A DNA stretch of 64,000 nucleotides from Candidatus Aminicenantota bacterium (lineage in GTDB: Bacteria; Acidobacteriota; Aminicenantia; UBA2199): the NCBI GenBank assembly GCA_026393835.1, contig JAPKZK010000023.1, positions 1 to 64,000 on the forward strand, in the 5' to 3' direction. Shown here piece after piece: positions 24,615 through 32,688 of the stretch; position 1 is the stretch's first letter; each line of letters starts with the position of its first letter. The notes below the pieces were generated by a model. The model was not told where the DNA came from. It did no database searches and saw nothing but the letters and a program-made list of their open reading frames with translations. Made by a program: the position numbers and the translations under genes.

Positions 24615-26279
24615 CTACTGGATGAATCGTTTATTCCCGGTATCGACATCGATGGGGTTGTTCAATATGAATTCATCGGTAAAGATTTCCCGCAGCAATT
24701 CGCCCTTCATGCCCTGGGAAAATTGGAATCCCGAGTAATAGAGCAGGGTGGGATAGATATCATAGATGGAAATGGTTTTAAGGGGGTAATCTTTTTTAAG
24801 GGCGTTCTTTTCATACAGGATGATGGAACCCTGGGAACTCAAGGATTTATAGACGTAGATATCTTTTTGATCGAATAAGTTAACCAGGATACGGCGCCAG
24901 ACCGGCAGCGGTTCATACTCGAAAAAACTTAAAATCACCAGCAACTCGTTTTCACCGGTGGTGCTGATGAGATTCCCGATAATGGAGGCATAATACTCGT
25001 AATATTTTTCGATCACCCAGCCGTATTTTTTGATATCCGTCTCGGAGATATTCCCACCCATATGGGGGTCATAATACTGGTAAAAGTATTGACTGACGAT
25101 TCCCACCCCGGGAAAGTGCACGACTGAATAATAGACATTGGGGTCTACCCAGTGCTGCCTCATGCTTTTCATCAAATAATCGTCGAAAAAAAACGCTTTC
25201 TTCAAAATTTGGTATTTTTCATCCTTCTGATAAAGGGTCTCTGAGAAAAACGGGATAAACCGGTTGTTTTTACGCAGCGATTTTTCCGAATAGACCGGGA
25301 TAACCTCCGGGCGGATCAACTGGACCACCTGGAGATGGTACTGTTCATATTGCCGCTTGATATGATCCGGGACATCGTTGTCATATTTATTGTAAAAAGA
25401 GGTGACCCCCAGGTAGGTTGATTTCCTGAAAAATATATAGCGGGGCCGGACATCGAATTCATGTGTTACCTTGAGGAATTTGAATTTGGTATTGGAATGC
25501 AATGTGAATTCCGATGGTTTGAGGCCGGTGAAAACGGTATTGATTAAAGACAGCGCCAGGTTGGGTTTGTAACCGGTAATCTTACCGCTGACGCCTTTTT
25601 TTATCACCTCGTTAAAATTCAATAATTTCTGTTCGGAGGATAATGCATATATGAGATTTAACGAGAGTCCGTCCATAATGACGATCTTGATTTTCCTGGG
25701 GGGCGTTTTCCGGGACGAAATCTCCCGGTTATTTCCCCCGCTTTCCGCCAACCCGCGGGGGGCGAATGCCTGTTCATGGGAGAGAACCGTGTTATAGCAA
25801 TAGAAGATATTGAAAACAAACAGGAGCAAAAAAGTAACCTGTATCCACTTTCTATGGGCCTTCCTGAAAAAGATAAATAAGACCCCGGTAATAACCAACG
25901 CCAACTGGATTAATAGTATTTTTATAAAATCGGCTTTGGCGGCGGGGGTGAAGAATTCGATATAGTAATCGTAATTTAAAAACAAAAAGAAAGCGACCGC
26001 CAGAATATTAAAAGACATAAAATAAGTAATGGTGGGAGGACTGAACACGCCGATGGGATACTTTTTCTCGGCAAAGAACTGGATAACCAGGAAAATAATT
26101 CCCAGCAGTATGAACCATAAAGGGCCGTAATAGACGAAAATATCCAGGTACATTACCAGGAATTCGCCGGCGGAGACAGGAATATGGGGATTTAAAAGGA
26201 GCACCAGGATTAAAACGAAGTAATTAAAAACAGCCGCACTTAAAAGGAGATTAAATGTAAGTTTTATCGATCGCCACAA
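24615..26279 (-). CDS. Membrane protein with alkaline-phosphatase-superfamily fold, probably catalytically inactive
   Basis: A 554-residue protein with about five TM helices in residues 1-165, then a large domain starting KIVIMDGLSLNLI and ending with ISIYDIYPTLLYYSGF..GMKGELLREIF. Start and end match phosphodiesterase/sulfatase-like members of the alkaline phosphatase superfamily. However, the usual nucleophile Thr/Ser before the '...TG' segment appears to be Ala (PNLALSLINTVFTG), and the metal site 'SDHG' is replaced by LSFFEYEPLP. I infer a pseudo-enzyme or a binding protein. It lies between the FHA protein and the propeller lipoprotein, with short gaps suggesting one operon. Confidence 0.7.
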   Translation of the reverse strand: MWRSIKLTFNLLLSAAVFNYFVLILVLLLNPHIPVSAGEFLVMYLDIFVYYGPLWFILLGIIFLVIQFFAEKKYPIGVFSPPTITYFMSFNILAVAFFLFLNYDYYIEFFTPAAKADFIKILLIQLALVITGVLFIFFRKAHRKWIQVTFLLLFVFNIFYCYNTVLSHEQAFAPRGLAESGGNNREISSRKTPPRKIKIVIMDGLSLNLIYALSSEQKLLNFNEVIKKGVSGKITGYKPNLALSLINTVFTGLKPSEFTLHSNTKFKFLKVTHEFDVRPRYIFFRKSTYLGVTSFYNKYDNDVPDHIKRQYEQYHLQVVQLIRPEVIPVYSEKSLRKNNRFIPFFSETLYQKDEKYQILKKAFFFDDYLMKSMRQHWVDPNVYYSVVHFPGVGIVSQYFYQYYDPHMGGNISETDIKKYGWVIEKYYEYYASIIGNLISTTGENELLVILSFFEYEPLPVWRRILVNLFDQKDIYVYKSLSSQGSIILYEKNALKKDYPLKTISIYDIYPTLLYYSGFQFSQGMKGELLREIFTDEFILNNPIDVDTGNKRFIQ

Positions 26280-26312
26280 TTTATTTCCTATCTTGGACTC
26301 CTTCTTTTACTT

Positions 26313-26837
26313 TTACTTCTCATAATTTTTCGGGGTAGTTATCAACATCAATGTGGTCTGTCCGATCTTGAATTCTGTTTGATCCGATACTTCCGTGATG
26401 GAAACCTTCTTGTTGCTGATAACGGTGCCGTTGGTACTGCCCAGGTCCCTCAGGAATATTTTATCGCTCCTGACCTCGATGGCCACATGTTTGCGCGATA
26501 TTTCCTTGTCCGGGATAATCAAATCCACCTTTCCTCTGCCGATCAGGACGTAGGGTTTTTCCAGGTGGAAGATGTACCCGGCCCTGGCGCCTTTAATGAT
26601 GGCCAGTGAGATTTTCATATCGTTGGGAAGGCGAAGGTTTTCATCCGACCAAAGAGAATCGCTGTCGCTGTGCTTGATAATTTTGGCCGTATCCTTTTCA
26701 CTCTCCGACTCCTCCGGGTCCGGCCGGCCCACCGCGAAAACAGTACTGCACCTTGAACATTTCAGTTTCTTCCGCCCCTGGACTTTGTCATCCGGGACAT
26801 TGTACTTTGCCTTGCAATTGGGACACTCTATAATCAT
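26313..26837 (-). CDS. Zinc-ribbon plus FHA-domain protein
   Basis: A 174-residue cytosolic protein. Residues 1-37 form an MJ0042-type zinc ribbon (CPNCKAKYNVPDDKV, LKCSRC; four Cys). Residues ~75-170 form an FHA domain with the phosphothreonine-binding set IGRGKVDL, ISRKHVAI and DLGSTNGT. FHA domains bind phosphothreonine peptides, so a Ser/Thr kinase is implied, but none is in the window. It is the first gene of the run FHA - AP-fold protein - lipoprotein - murB, hinting at phospho-dependent control of envelope functions (inference). Confidence 0.9.
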   Translation of the reverse strand: MIIECPNCKAKYNVPDDKVQGRKKLKCSRCSTVFAVGRPDPEESESEKDTAKIIKHSDSDSLWSDENLRLPNDMKISLAIIKGARAGYIFHLEKPYVLIGRGKVDLIIPDKEISRKHVAIEVRSDKIFLRDLGSTNGTVISNKKVSITEVSDQTEFKIGQTTLMLITTPKNYEK

Positions 26838-26952
26838 GCCCCAATTATATCATTAATTATTTCTTTTTCAAATTAATTTCAGAATTTTTCTTGTCCTGGC
26901 TAGAAATTTGTTAGAAGGGAGGGGTAGGGAGTTTTGTTTTCTCTGGAAAGTC

Positions 26953-26975
26953 TGGAAAGGGACAGGCAAAAAAAT
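26953..26975 (+). repeat. Dispersed GGGACAGGCAAAAAAA motif
   Basis: GGAAAGGGACAGGCAAAAAA, nearly identical to the copy inside the HicB-like gene at 13021-13045. Confidence 0.55.
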
Positions 26976-27000
26976 GAATATGATTGATATATGACTACTT

Positions 27001-27321
27001 GTGTGTTGCAGTTTTCATCCAGGCAACGATTTTACAGAGGAAGCGTTATGCGCCTATTATAAATTGAAAACGGTGAAAACGGGTGAAAACGGGGGCAGGC
27101 CGGAATCGCCACTCGATGCTTTCCTGGAAGATATTATCTTTAAAAAACCTGTGGCGGCGATAATTCAGAAAATCGAAAAATACAAAGATACTGGTAAATA
27201 TATTCCTTATTTCAAGGATAAAGCCATTCCCATTGGCCCCTTACCGTTATTGCCCAGGCCCCAAGGAAAATTAAAATTCCCGCAAGCGTCGCGTTTCCCT
27301 ATTCTCTTAACACTCGGGTAG
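27001..27321 (+). CDS. Unrecognised short open frame, possible remnant
   Basis: A 106-codon frame starting with GTG. The middle part (SPLDAFLEDIIFKKPVAAIIQKIEKYKDTGKYIPYFKDKAI) has protein-like composition and could be helical, but there is no ribosome binding site and no family I recognise. The tail runs into the opposite-strand transposase remnant. It may be the end of a gene whose 5' part was lost; the region 26838-27000 upstream shows nothing else than a dispersed motif. Confidence 0.25.
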   Translation: MCCSFHPGNDFTEEALCAYYKLKTVKTGENGGRPESPLDAFLEDIIFKKPVAAIIQKIEKYKDTGKYIPYFKDKAIPIGPLPLLPRPQGKLKFPQASRFPILLTLG

Positions 27322-28216
27322 TATACGCCCAGTACGCATCTAAAAATAAACGCGGACAAATGTACTTGCGATTTTCAGATTTCTGAATACCCGCTATCGC
27401 TGAATAACCTCCGATGGCAATTCCCTCTGAAAAATTCTTCACCCGGTAACGCAATCGCCCCAGTATTCCTAAATGACCGTTACAACTCACTACTTGATCT
27501 ATTAATTCCTTCGGCAGGTGTGCTTTCCCTTCATGTTCTATTCCGCCCGCTGTATAAACAAATTGACGATACCACTCTACTCCAAATAAATCTGCTGTCA
27601 CTTTTACATACGGCGGTCCATATAACTCTTCCGATCTCTCCAACAGATCAACCAGCGTCAGGGGACAGAGCAGCTTCCCGGCTCGAACCGGCGACCGTAA
27701 CCGCAGCCCCAAACTGCTCCACCGATAATCTTCCGGTAGACGTGCAAGCCCTGCCCTTACCGGGTTCAAATCTATCTATGAACCGCATATTAATTGCGCT
27801 TCTCCCTGGTATACGATGACTCCTTTAAACCGGCCTCCCCACAGATAACCTTTGCGGTCATGCTTATTATTGTACCAGCGGCTAAAGGTCTGCTTCAGTT
27901 CCTGTACAAAACGGGAGACCGAACCCAGGCGATCTCTCAACCGTTGGATGCCCCCGTCAGCGTCAGGGTTAATATTGCCGCTGCTTTCATAACTGCCTTG
28001 GGGTGGTTCCGCCTTTTTTCCATATATTAGTTTATAACGGCGAAGGAGTTCTTCAGTCGTCGCCTCCTGGGCTTCCAATTCCATGCCTGTGGCCAATATA
28101 TGGAAGTGATTCCCCATGATACAGAAAGAATGAATCCTGATAAAAAAGCCGGCGGCCAGTCGTTCCATTAAGGTGAGGAGATATTCTTTTTCCTCGATGT
28201 TAAAAGATTAAATTGT
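27299..28216 (-). pseudogene. IS200/RAYT-type (Y1 HUH) transposase, N-terminally degraded and with an internal amber codon
   Basis: Two open pieces are in the same frame: 28216-27779, with the HUH core FCIMGNHFHILA, and 27775-27299, with DLNPVRAGLARLPEDYRWSSLG. They are separated by a single TAG (27776-27778) exactly where the family has Tyr in 'YIDLNPVRAG'. Upstream of 28216 the frame is closed by TGA, and the expected N-terminal 'H..RGN' part is missing. So it is a REP-associated-type tyrosine transposase relic. The C-terminal part includes a Dna-A-like helical tail (KELIDQVVSCNGHLGILGRLRYRVKNFSEGIAIGG). A copy of the dispersed GGGGACAG motif lies at 28243-28262, just before its start, consistent with a RAYT/short-repeat partnership. 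Confidence 0.82.
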
Positions 28217-28242
28217 CAATACTTTTTTCAAATTTCTTCTCA

Positions 28243-28262
28243 TTTTTTTGACTGTCCCCTAT
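28243..28262 (-). repeat. Dispersed GGGGACAGTCAAAAAAA motif at the transposase 5' side
   Basis: On the minus strand it reads TAGGGGACAGTCAAAAAA, directly upstream of the transposase relic. Confidence 0.55.
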
Positions 28263-28293
28263 CCTCCCCCAGACCATATTGGAAACTTTTCCC

Positions 28294-28341
28294 TGTTACA
28301 TTTCCTCGGAACTTATTAATAACTACCGAGGAATTGTAACA
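28294..28341. repeat. Inverted repeat, 15 of 16 pairs
   Basis: TGTTACATTTCCTCGG (28294-28309) pairs with 28326-28341 except for one central mismatch, with a 16-nt loop. It lies between the transposase relic and hicB and could be a folded repeat element or a terminator of hicAB. Confidence 0.6.
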
Positions 28342-28367
28342 AAGTCTGCCCCTTGCCCCTCACTTTT

Positions 28368-28607
28368 TTATGCCACACGTTGTAGTGCATTCACCAGGTC
28401 TCTGGCGCCGAGCGGGTGGGGCAGCGGTTTGCCGTCTTGCTTGTATAGATCGATCGTCTCTTCTACGATCCGGCATAGATGATCGAAAACCTCCCGCTCG
28501 TCGCTGCCATGGCAACCCCCGAAGAAAAGTCCAGGACAACTGCCTATGAAGCACCGGTCTTCGTCGGACCACTCCACAATCTTTGTATACTTCGCTCCTG
28601 CTGTCAT
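28368..28607 (-). CDS. hicB: HicB-family antitoxin
   Basis: A 79-residue HicB protein: YTKIVEWSDEDRCFIGSCPGLFFGGCHGSDEREVFDHLCRIVEETIDLYKQDGKPLP. This is the typical pattern 'Y.i.v.w.ded..fig..PgL...g.hG....e....l...vee.i......gk.lP'. Its ATG overlaps the hicA stop codon (ATGA), the standard arrangement of a hicAB operon. Because the toxin gene carries a nonsense codon, this antitoxin is probably a surviving half of a decayed system, although it could still repress its own promoter. Confidence 0.85.
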   Translation of the reverse strand: MTAGAKYTKIVEWSDEDRCFIGSCPGLFFGGCHGSDEREVFDHLCRIVEETIDLYKQDGKPLPHPLGARDLVNALQRVA

Positions 28608-28801
28608 TTCTTTGCCTCCTCGATTGCAAGCCGTACAGCTTTCTCTTGATAATGTTTTGCATCATCCCCTTCATTCCCCGAGATGGTAATCGATTTGGTG
28701 AGGCCCGGGTGAACAAAATTCCTATGACTACCTTAACCGCCTCTGTCCGTAAAACCTACTTTCTTCAAATCTCGTATCAAATCTCTGATCTTCCCTGGCA
28801 T
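28604..28801 (-). pseudogene. hicA: HicA mRNA interferase toxin gene with in-frame nonsense codon
   Basis: A 66-codon frame from ATG 28801 to TGA 28604 reads MPGKIRDLIRDLKKVGFTDRGG, then TAA (28733-28735), then GSHRNFVHPGLTKSITISGN and a helical end EKAVRLAIEEAKK. This is a complete HicA: the conserved block 'GKGSHR.F.HP', with its catalytic His, has its Lys codon replaced by TAA, consistent with one A-to-T change. A ribosome binding site (AAAGGA) is present and the end overlaps hicB by 4 bases. As written, only 22 residues would be made, so the toxin is inactive unless the stop is read through. No other damage is visible, suggesting recent inactivation or a sequencing/assembly error. Confidence 0.85.
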
Positions 28802-28896
28802 ATAATATCCTTTCATTACCATTACCAAAAATTTTTCATGAATTCATTATGGTACAAACGGCGATTTTTGTCAACACCTATACCTTGAAATTAGGA

Positions 28897-28918
28897 TAAG
28901 GGACAGGCAAGAAAATTA
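28897..28918 (+). repeat. Dispersed GGGACAGGCAA motif
   Basis: TAAGGGACAGGCAAGAAAAT directly abuts the -35 box of the second RiPP precursor. Confidence 0.5.
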
Positions 28919-28920
28919 TC

Positions 28921-28949
28921 TTGCTATTATATTTTTTTCATGCTATGAA
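28921..28949 (+). promoter_or_regulatory. Promoter of the second RiPP precursor
   Basis: TTGCTA (28921-28926), 17-bp spacer, TATGAA (28944-28949), about 60 bases before the chosen ATG. Confidence 0.55.
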
Positions 28950-29010
28950 TGTGATATGCAAAATGAACGGTATTTTCAATCGCTTAAAAATAATAAAAGG
29001 AGAAAAAAAC

Positions 29011-29199
29011 ATGAAAACAAAAAAGTTTGACAAAAAGCTGGCGCTAAACAAAAAAACAATTGCCGATTTAAGCAATGGTGAAATGGGAAAAATTCAAGGG
29101 GGCGGTTATGATACTGCTTTGTCCCACTGCTTAGCTTGCATGGAGACCAATTATTCCCGCTGTTTAACTCAATGCCCTCCCGGGGGAGCTGGTTGTTGA
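29011..29199 (+). CDS. RiPP (class I lanthipeptide-like) precursor peptide with GG leader
   Basis: A 62-residue peptide: leader KKFDKKLALNKKTIADLSNGEMGKI ending in QGGG, core YDTALSHCLACMETNYSRCLTQCPPGGAGC with five Cys and several Ser/Thr. The leader matches the gene at 1601 (KKL.LNK.T..DL). The frame is open upstream to an ATG at 28921, but the start at 29011 has an AAGGAG site 7 bases before it. As with the other two precursors, no modification or export genes adjoin. The expected product is a thioether-bridged peptide if a LanB/LanC pair exists elsewhere. Confidence 0.78.
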   Translation: MKTKKFDKKLALNKKTIADLSNGEMGKIQGGGYDTALSHCLACMETNYSRCLTQCPPGGAGC

Positions 29200-29265
29200 T
29201 CGACATTGAATACGAGGGATAAGGAACCCCCACCAGCAGACACTATTTAAATTGTAGTGTGTCGC

Positions 29266-29309
29266 GAACAGGTAGCGCCTGTTCCTTTAAATGATCATTG
29301 GAACAGGCG
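29266..29309 (+). terminator. Two mutually exclusive hairpins downstream of the RiPP gene
   Basis: GAACAGG (29266-29272) pairs with CCTGTTC (29278-29284), followed by CTTTAAA. Alternatively CGCCTGTTCC (29276-29285) pairs with GGAACAGGCG (29300-29309), followed by TTTAT. The shared middle strand allows switching; a simple terminator is the plain reading. Confidence 0.55.
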
Positions 29310-29356
29310 TTTATCTGACAACAAATCCAAAGCATGGCTTTTGCTTAAAAAAATGG

Positions 29357-29385
29357 TTGACTCAAAATTTTAAGTATGCAATAAT
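29357..29385 (+). promoter_or_regulatory. Promoter of the beta-helix protein operon
   Basis: TTGACT (29357-29362), 17-bp spacer, AATAAT (29380-29385), 52 bases before the ATG at 29437, which has AAGGAG at 29426-29431. Confidence 0.65.
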
Positions 29386-29436
29386 TTACTCCCCGACCAG
29401 GGAATATAAAAAAGATAATGCGAAGAAGGAGAAATT

Positions 29437-30741
29437 ATGAAACCCAAAACCAAAATGATTTTCACTGCGATCATATGTTTGACGGTCGTATCGCTTTTGC
29501 CGCTTTCGGCCAACACCCTCTATGTGTCCGCCGCAAACGGGAAAAACACGAATTCGGGCGCCAAAGACCAACCCTTGAAAGACATCGATAAAGCCATCGG
29601 CTTCGCCCAACCCGGGGACACGATCAATGTCGCCGGGGGAGTATACAGCGGCGTTTTCGATATCGGTTTTATCGACTGCAACAAATCGGTGCAATTGTAC
29701 GGGAGCTTTTCACCGGATTTCAGTGTACGCGATATAAACAAATACCCAACCTTATTTCAACCTTCTAACGAAAGCGGCGCCAAATCACGAAAAGCTATGT
29801 TTATTTTCAGCGGCGACGTGGATAAATTAATCGTAGATGGATTCGTATTCGATATGGGGATGCGCAACGCATACCACGACAAAGATGGAAAACCCAACGG
29901 CGTCGAAACCGGGATGCTCCTCCCCCCCCCCCAGAAAATAACCGGCCAGGTTGCAACCGTTACCGAACCCTGCGTGGCCATTCCCAGCGCTTCCAAAGGC
30001 GGCGATATCGTGATCCGGAATAACGTGTTTATCAATTCGGCCAGCTTCGGCCTCCAGGCCGGGCTGCGAAAAGGCTCGCTTAAAGTCCTGAACAATGTGT
30101 TCATCGCCAACCGCATGGCCGCCGTCGAAATATACGGGACCTGTTCCAGTACAGGCGGCCCTAAAACCCTCTCTTTGTGTGGGGAAGTGGAAATCGCATA
30201 CAACACCGTGCTATTTTCCTGGACCCGCACAAAAGAACTGATGGACATGGGCTACGGTATCCGCGTCATGACCAAATTAAAATACGATATCCACCATAAT
30301 ATCATCGGTGGGAACGTATTGGCCGGTGTCGATCATACCCGTTTTAATAAAAACGAATGGGTGAAAATGGATAATAACATCTTCTTTGCCAATAAAGCGG
30401 CCGACCTGGAATACAGCCACGCCAGCAACACAAAACTGAACCTTCGCGTGTCGCAATTCGGCGACCTCGAACTGGCAAGCTGCTCCGGCAACAAAAACAC
30501 GATCCCCAAAACCCTGGCCGTCGATAAAGCCTACCTGGAAGGACTTCTTAATTCCAGCTATAAGGAACAGGCCGATTATAACCCCGATTCCCCTGCCAAC
30601 CAATTCCGGGAAGCCATGGGACTGAATAAACAGGGAAAACTAACCAGCAGCGCCACGATGTTTGCCAACCGCTACCCCTGGAAAAAGGCCATCGAATTAT
30701 TCGGGAATGTCGCTGGATTCGGCGCGCAAACGTTTAAATAA
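29437..30741 (+). CDS. Secreted right-handed parallel beta-helix (DUF1565-like) protein
   Basis: A 434-residue exported protein. Signal peptide at residues 1-25 (FTAIICLTVVSLLPLSA). LYVSAANGKNTNSGAKDQPLKDIDKAI is the DUF1565 start, followed by pectin-lyase-type coils (GDTINVAGGVYSGVF, LIVDGFVFDMG, IVIRNNVFINSASFGLQ, LKVLNNVFIANRMAAVEIYG, YDIHHNIIGGNVLAGV). Such proteins bind or cleave polysaccharides at the cell surface, but no catalytic triad is recognisable. A run of ten C bases (LPPP) near 29922 is a possible slippage site. It is followed after 19 bases by an unknown coiled-coil protein, so the two are probably one operon. Confidence 0.82.
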   Translation: MKPKTKMIFTAIICLTVVSLLPLSANTLYVSAANGKNTNSGAKDQPLKDIDKAIGFAQPGDTINVAGGVYSGVFDIGFIDCNKSVQLYGSFSPDFSVRDINKYPTLFQPSNESGAKSRKAMFIFSGDVDKLIVDGFVFDMGMRNAYHDKDGKPNGVETGMLLPPPQKITGQVATVTEPCVAIPSASKGGDIVIRNNVFINSASFGLQAGLRKGSLKVLNNVFIANRMAAVEIYGTCSSTGGPKTLSLCGEVEIAYNTVLFSWTRTKELMDMGYGIRVMTKLKYDIHHNIIGGNVLAGVDHTRFNKNEWVKMDNNIFFANKAADLEYSHASNTKLNLRVSQFGDLELASCSGNKNTIPKTLAVDKAYLEGLLNSSYKEQADYNPDSPANQFREAMGLNKQGKLTSSATMFANRYPWKKAIELFGNVAGFGAQTFK

Positions 30742-30760
30742 AACGCAAGGAGAGCCGATC

Positions 30761-32326
30761 ATGAGCGAATTAAACTTTCAAGAGTCAGCAAAAAAAATGG
30801 ACAACCAGTTGCGCCAATCCGAACGCCAGATGTTCGGCGGAAAAAAGGATGAAGCGGCCGTTTTATTTTTAGAAGCGTCGGCGTTCTTCGATCAAGCCAA
30901 AGAAGCGGATTCGGCCAATCCACAGTTAAAAACCCTGGAACAGAAATTAACCAAATTAAAAAAAGACCTGGAAAAACGTTTGGGCCACCCTATCGGGGAA
31001 GAAGCGCCGCCGGCGACTGAAAAACCCGGACCGGGGACGCCACCCCCCGCGGCTAGAAAGCCCGGACCGGGAACAACACCGCCAGCCGCGCCGGCTGCGC
31101 CGCCAAAAACAGGAACCGCCAAAGAAGCCGCGGCCCCCACCATCCCGTACAACGCCAGGAAACCGATGCAAGATGCGCAAAACCAGTTGCGATCGCTAGA
31201 GAACAATTTCAAACAACTGCAGGACGCGGACCCTACGATGGCGGCATCCCTGGTTTCCCGGATCGAAAATAACCTATCGAATGGACGGCAGGCGCTTCAG
31301 GAAGCCGTAAATGAAGCTTCGAAAACCGGGGCGGGAAATCACCCGGACCTGGAAAAAATAGCCGCGGATTTCACCGAAGCTGAATCCCGGCTGGCGCAAG
31401 CAAAGCAAAAGGTCGCCGAACAGGGGGCGCTGAACGCTGCCAGGGCCGGGGAAGCGAACGCCGATTGCGACGCCTTAAAAAACGAATATGAACGACTGCG
31501 TCCAGTCCTGGATAAATGCGGACTCATTTATTATAATGACCTGGAACCACTGAAAGAACAAATTTCAAGAATAGAAGAATTCGAACGCGCCGAACTTCCC
31601 GGGTTGAAAGAAAAATTAGCGGCCTTTGAGGGTAAGTACGGCGCCACGCGGGAAGAGATCAACAAGAACGCCGATGAAGCGGGATATTCGGGGGTAACCC
31701 GGGCGGCTGACGGCTGGTCCATGCTGACTGAAAAAATTCAAACAATCCCTGGAACCCGGATGAAAACGGCCGACGATCTCATCGATCGAATGGAAGGTCA
31801 AGTAACCAATTTGAAAAACATCAGCGACTTCCATCGGCTGAAGCAACATGCAGCGATGCGAGAATGGCTGGCGATGGCCGCGCGTTACAACAGCGACAGC
31901 CCCAAAGTGAAAGAAATGGGCCGTTCGCTGGAATCGAGATTAAATGCGGATAAAGACGAATTCAACGCCGCCATCGACCGGCGCACCTGGCAGGGGAACA
32001 GCTCGGGCCCGATTGCCGAAGCCGCGTTGTCATATTTTGACCGGAGCAAGGAGTGGTTTAAGTCGCCCCATCCGGGAAAAGTCCTCGGCGTCGCCATACA
32101 TGGGGACTGGTCGGTCCAGGAACGGGATATTTTGGGAAATCCTAACATGTACGGGATACCGGTCTTTGTTGCGGTTCTCATGGACGAAGAAAAAGAAACC
32201 GGTCTGGCCAGGGTTTATGATCTGACCTTGAGAACGGAACAGAAACAGGGGGCCAAAACCGAACCCCCCTTCTCCAGCGATACTGTCGGCAGCAGTTTCT
32301 ATATCCGGGCGGACAAAATCGTTTAA
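30761..32326 (+). CDS. Unknown cytoplasmic coiled-coil protein with Pro-rich linker
   Basis: A 521-residue protein I do not recognise. Residues 1-75 form a helical, TPR-like module (FGGKKDEAAVLFLEASAFFDQAKEAD). Residues ~82-125 are a Pro/Ala-rich linker with repeated PGPGT.PPAA. Residues ~130-420 are mostly coiled coil. The last ~100 residues (PGKVLGVAIHGDWSVQERDILGNPNMYGIPVFVAVLMDEE...LARVYDLTLRT) form a compact alpha/beta domain. No signal peptide. The ATG at 30761 has AAGGAG 9 bases upstream; a longer in-frame frame from 30662 overlaps the preceding gene and is rejected. It lies 19 bases after the beta-helix gene. Confidence 0.7.
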   Translation: MSELNFQESAKKMDNQLRQSERQMFGGKKDEAAVLFLEASAFFDQAKEADSANPQLKTLEQKLTKLKKDLEKRLGHPIGEEAPPATEKPGPGTPPPAARKPGPGTTPPAAPAAPPKTGTAKEAAAPTIPYNARKPMQDAQNQLRSLENNFKQLQDADPTMAASLVSRIENNLSNGRQALQEAVNEASKTGAGNHPDLEKIAADFTEAESRLAQAKQKVAEQGALNAARAGEANADCDALKNEYERLRPVLDKCGLIYYNDLEPLKEQISRIEEFERAELPGLKEKLAAFEGKYGATREEINKNADEAGYSGVTRAADGWSMLTEKIQTIPGTRMKTADDLIDRMEGQVTNLKNISDFHRLKQHAAMREWLAMAARYNSDSPKVKEMGRSLESRLNADKDEFNAAIDRRTWQGNSSGPIAEAALSYFDRSKEWFKSPHPGKVLGVAIHGDWSVQERDILGNPNMYGIPVFVAVLMDEEKETGLARVYDLTLRTEQKQGAKTEPPFSSDTVGSSFYIRADKIV

Positions 32327-32354
32327 TCATTATTGCAGTTATTGGAACGGATTA

Positions 32355-32376
32355 GGGGCAGTTTTTCGACTGCCCC
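32355..32376 (+). terminator. Hairpin after the coiled-coil gene; remainder of the 362-base gap
   Basis: GGGGCAGT (32355-32362) pairs with ACTGCCCC (32369-32376) without a T-run. Downstream are an A/T hairpin around TTTTGATCAAA (near 32410) and a GGGGCGGCGCCCC palindrome of the dispersed intergenic type. No gene is seen between 32327 and 32688. Confidence 0.5.
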
Positions 32377-32688
32377 CGCCCTCTCCGGCTGTGAGAAATG
32401 AATAAAAAGTTTTGATCAAACTTTTTCAAAATGGGGCGGCGCCCCAACCCCCCTTGCACGGCCCTGGTTTTTCCTTCTTTGAAGGCAGCGTCTCAAATCC
32501 TTGTTTTTGTTGCACGCTTTTTTGAGGTATTAGTAAAAGTATGGCCCCCGGCAGGGCACGGGGTGTAGAATTTAGACGCTAATATTGACTTTTAACGGTC
32601 ATGGGTTTAAAATATGGCATTTAAAATAAAAATAGACCGGCGACTATTTTACCGCCGGCAGAATGACGGATAGCGATAAGGAGATAAT

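Noticed and set aside
27299..28801. Stop-codon reassignment explaining both internal stops
   Set aside because: TAA, TAG and TGA all end neighbouring intact genes at expected positions, so local mutation is simpler.
28921..29010. N-terminal extension of the second RiPP precursor from ATG 28921
   Set aside because: It overlaps the promoter and lacks a ribosome binding site, while 29011 has AAGGAG and matches the sibling precursor.
30662..30760. Longer start of the coiled-coil protein
   Set aside because: It lies inside the beta-helix gene; 30761 has a ribosome binding site.
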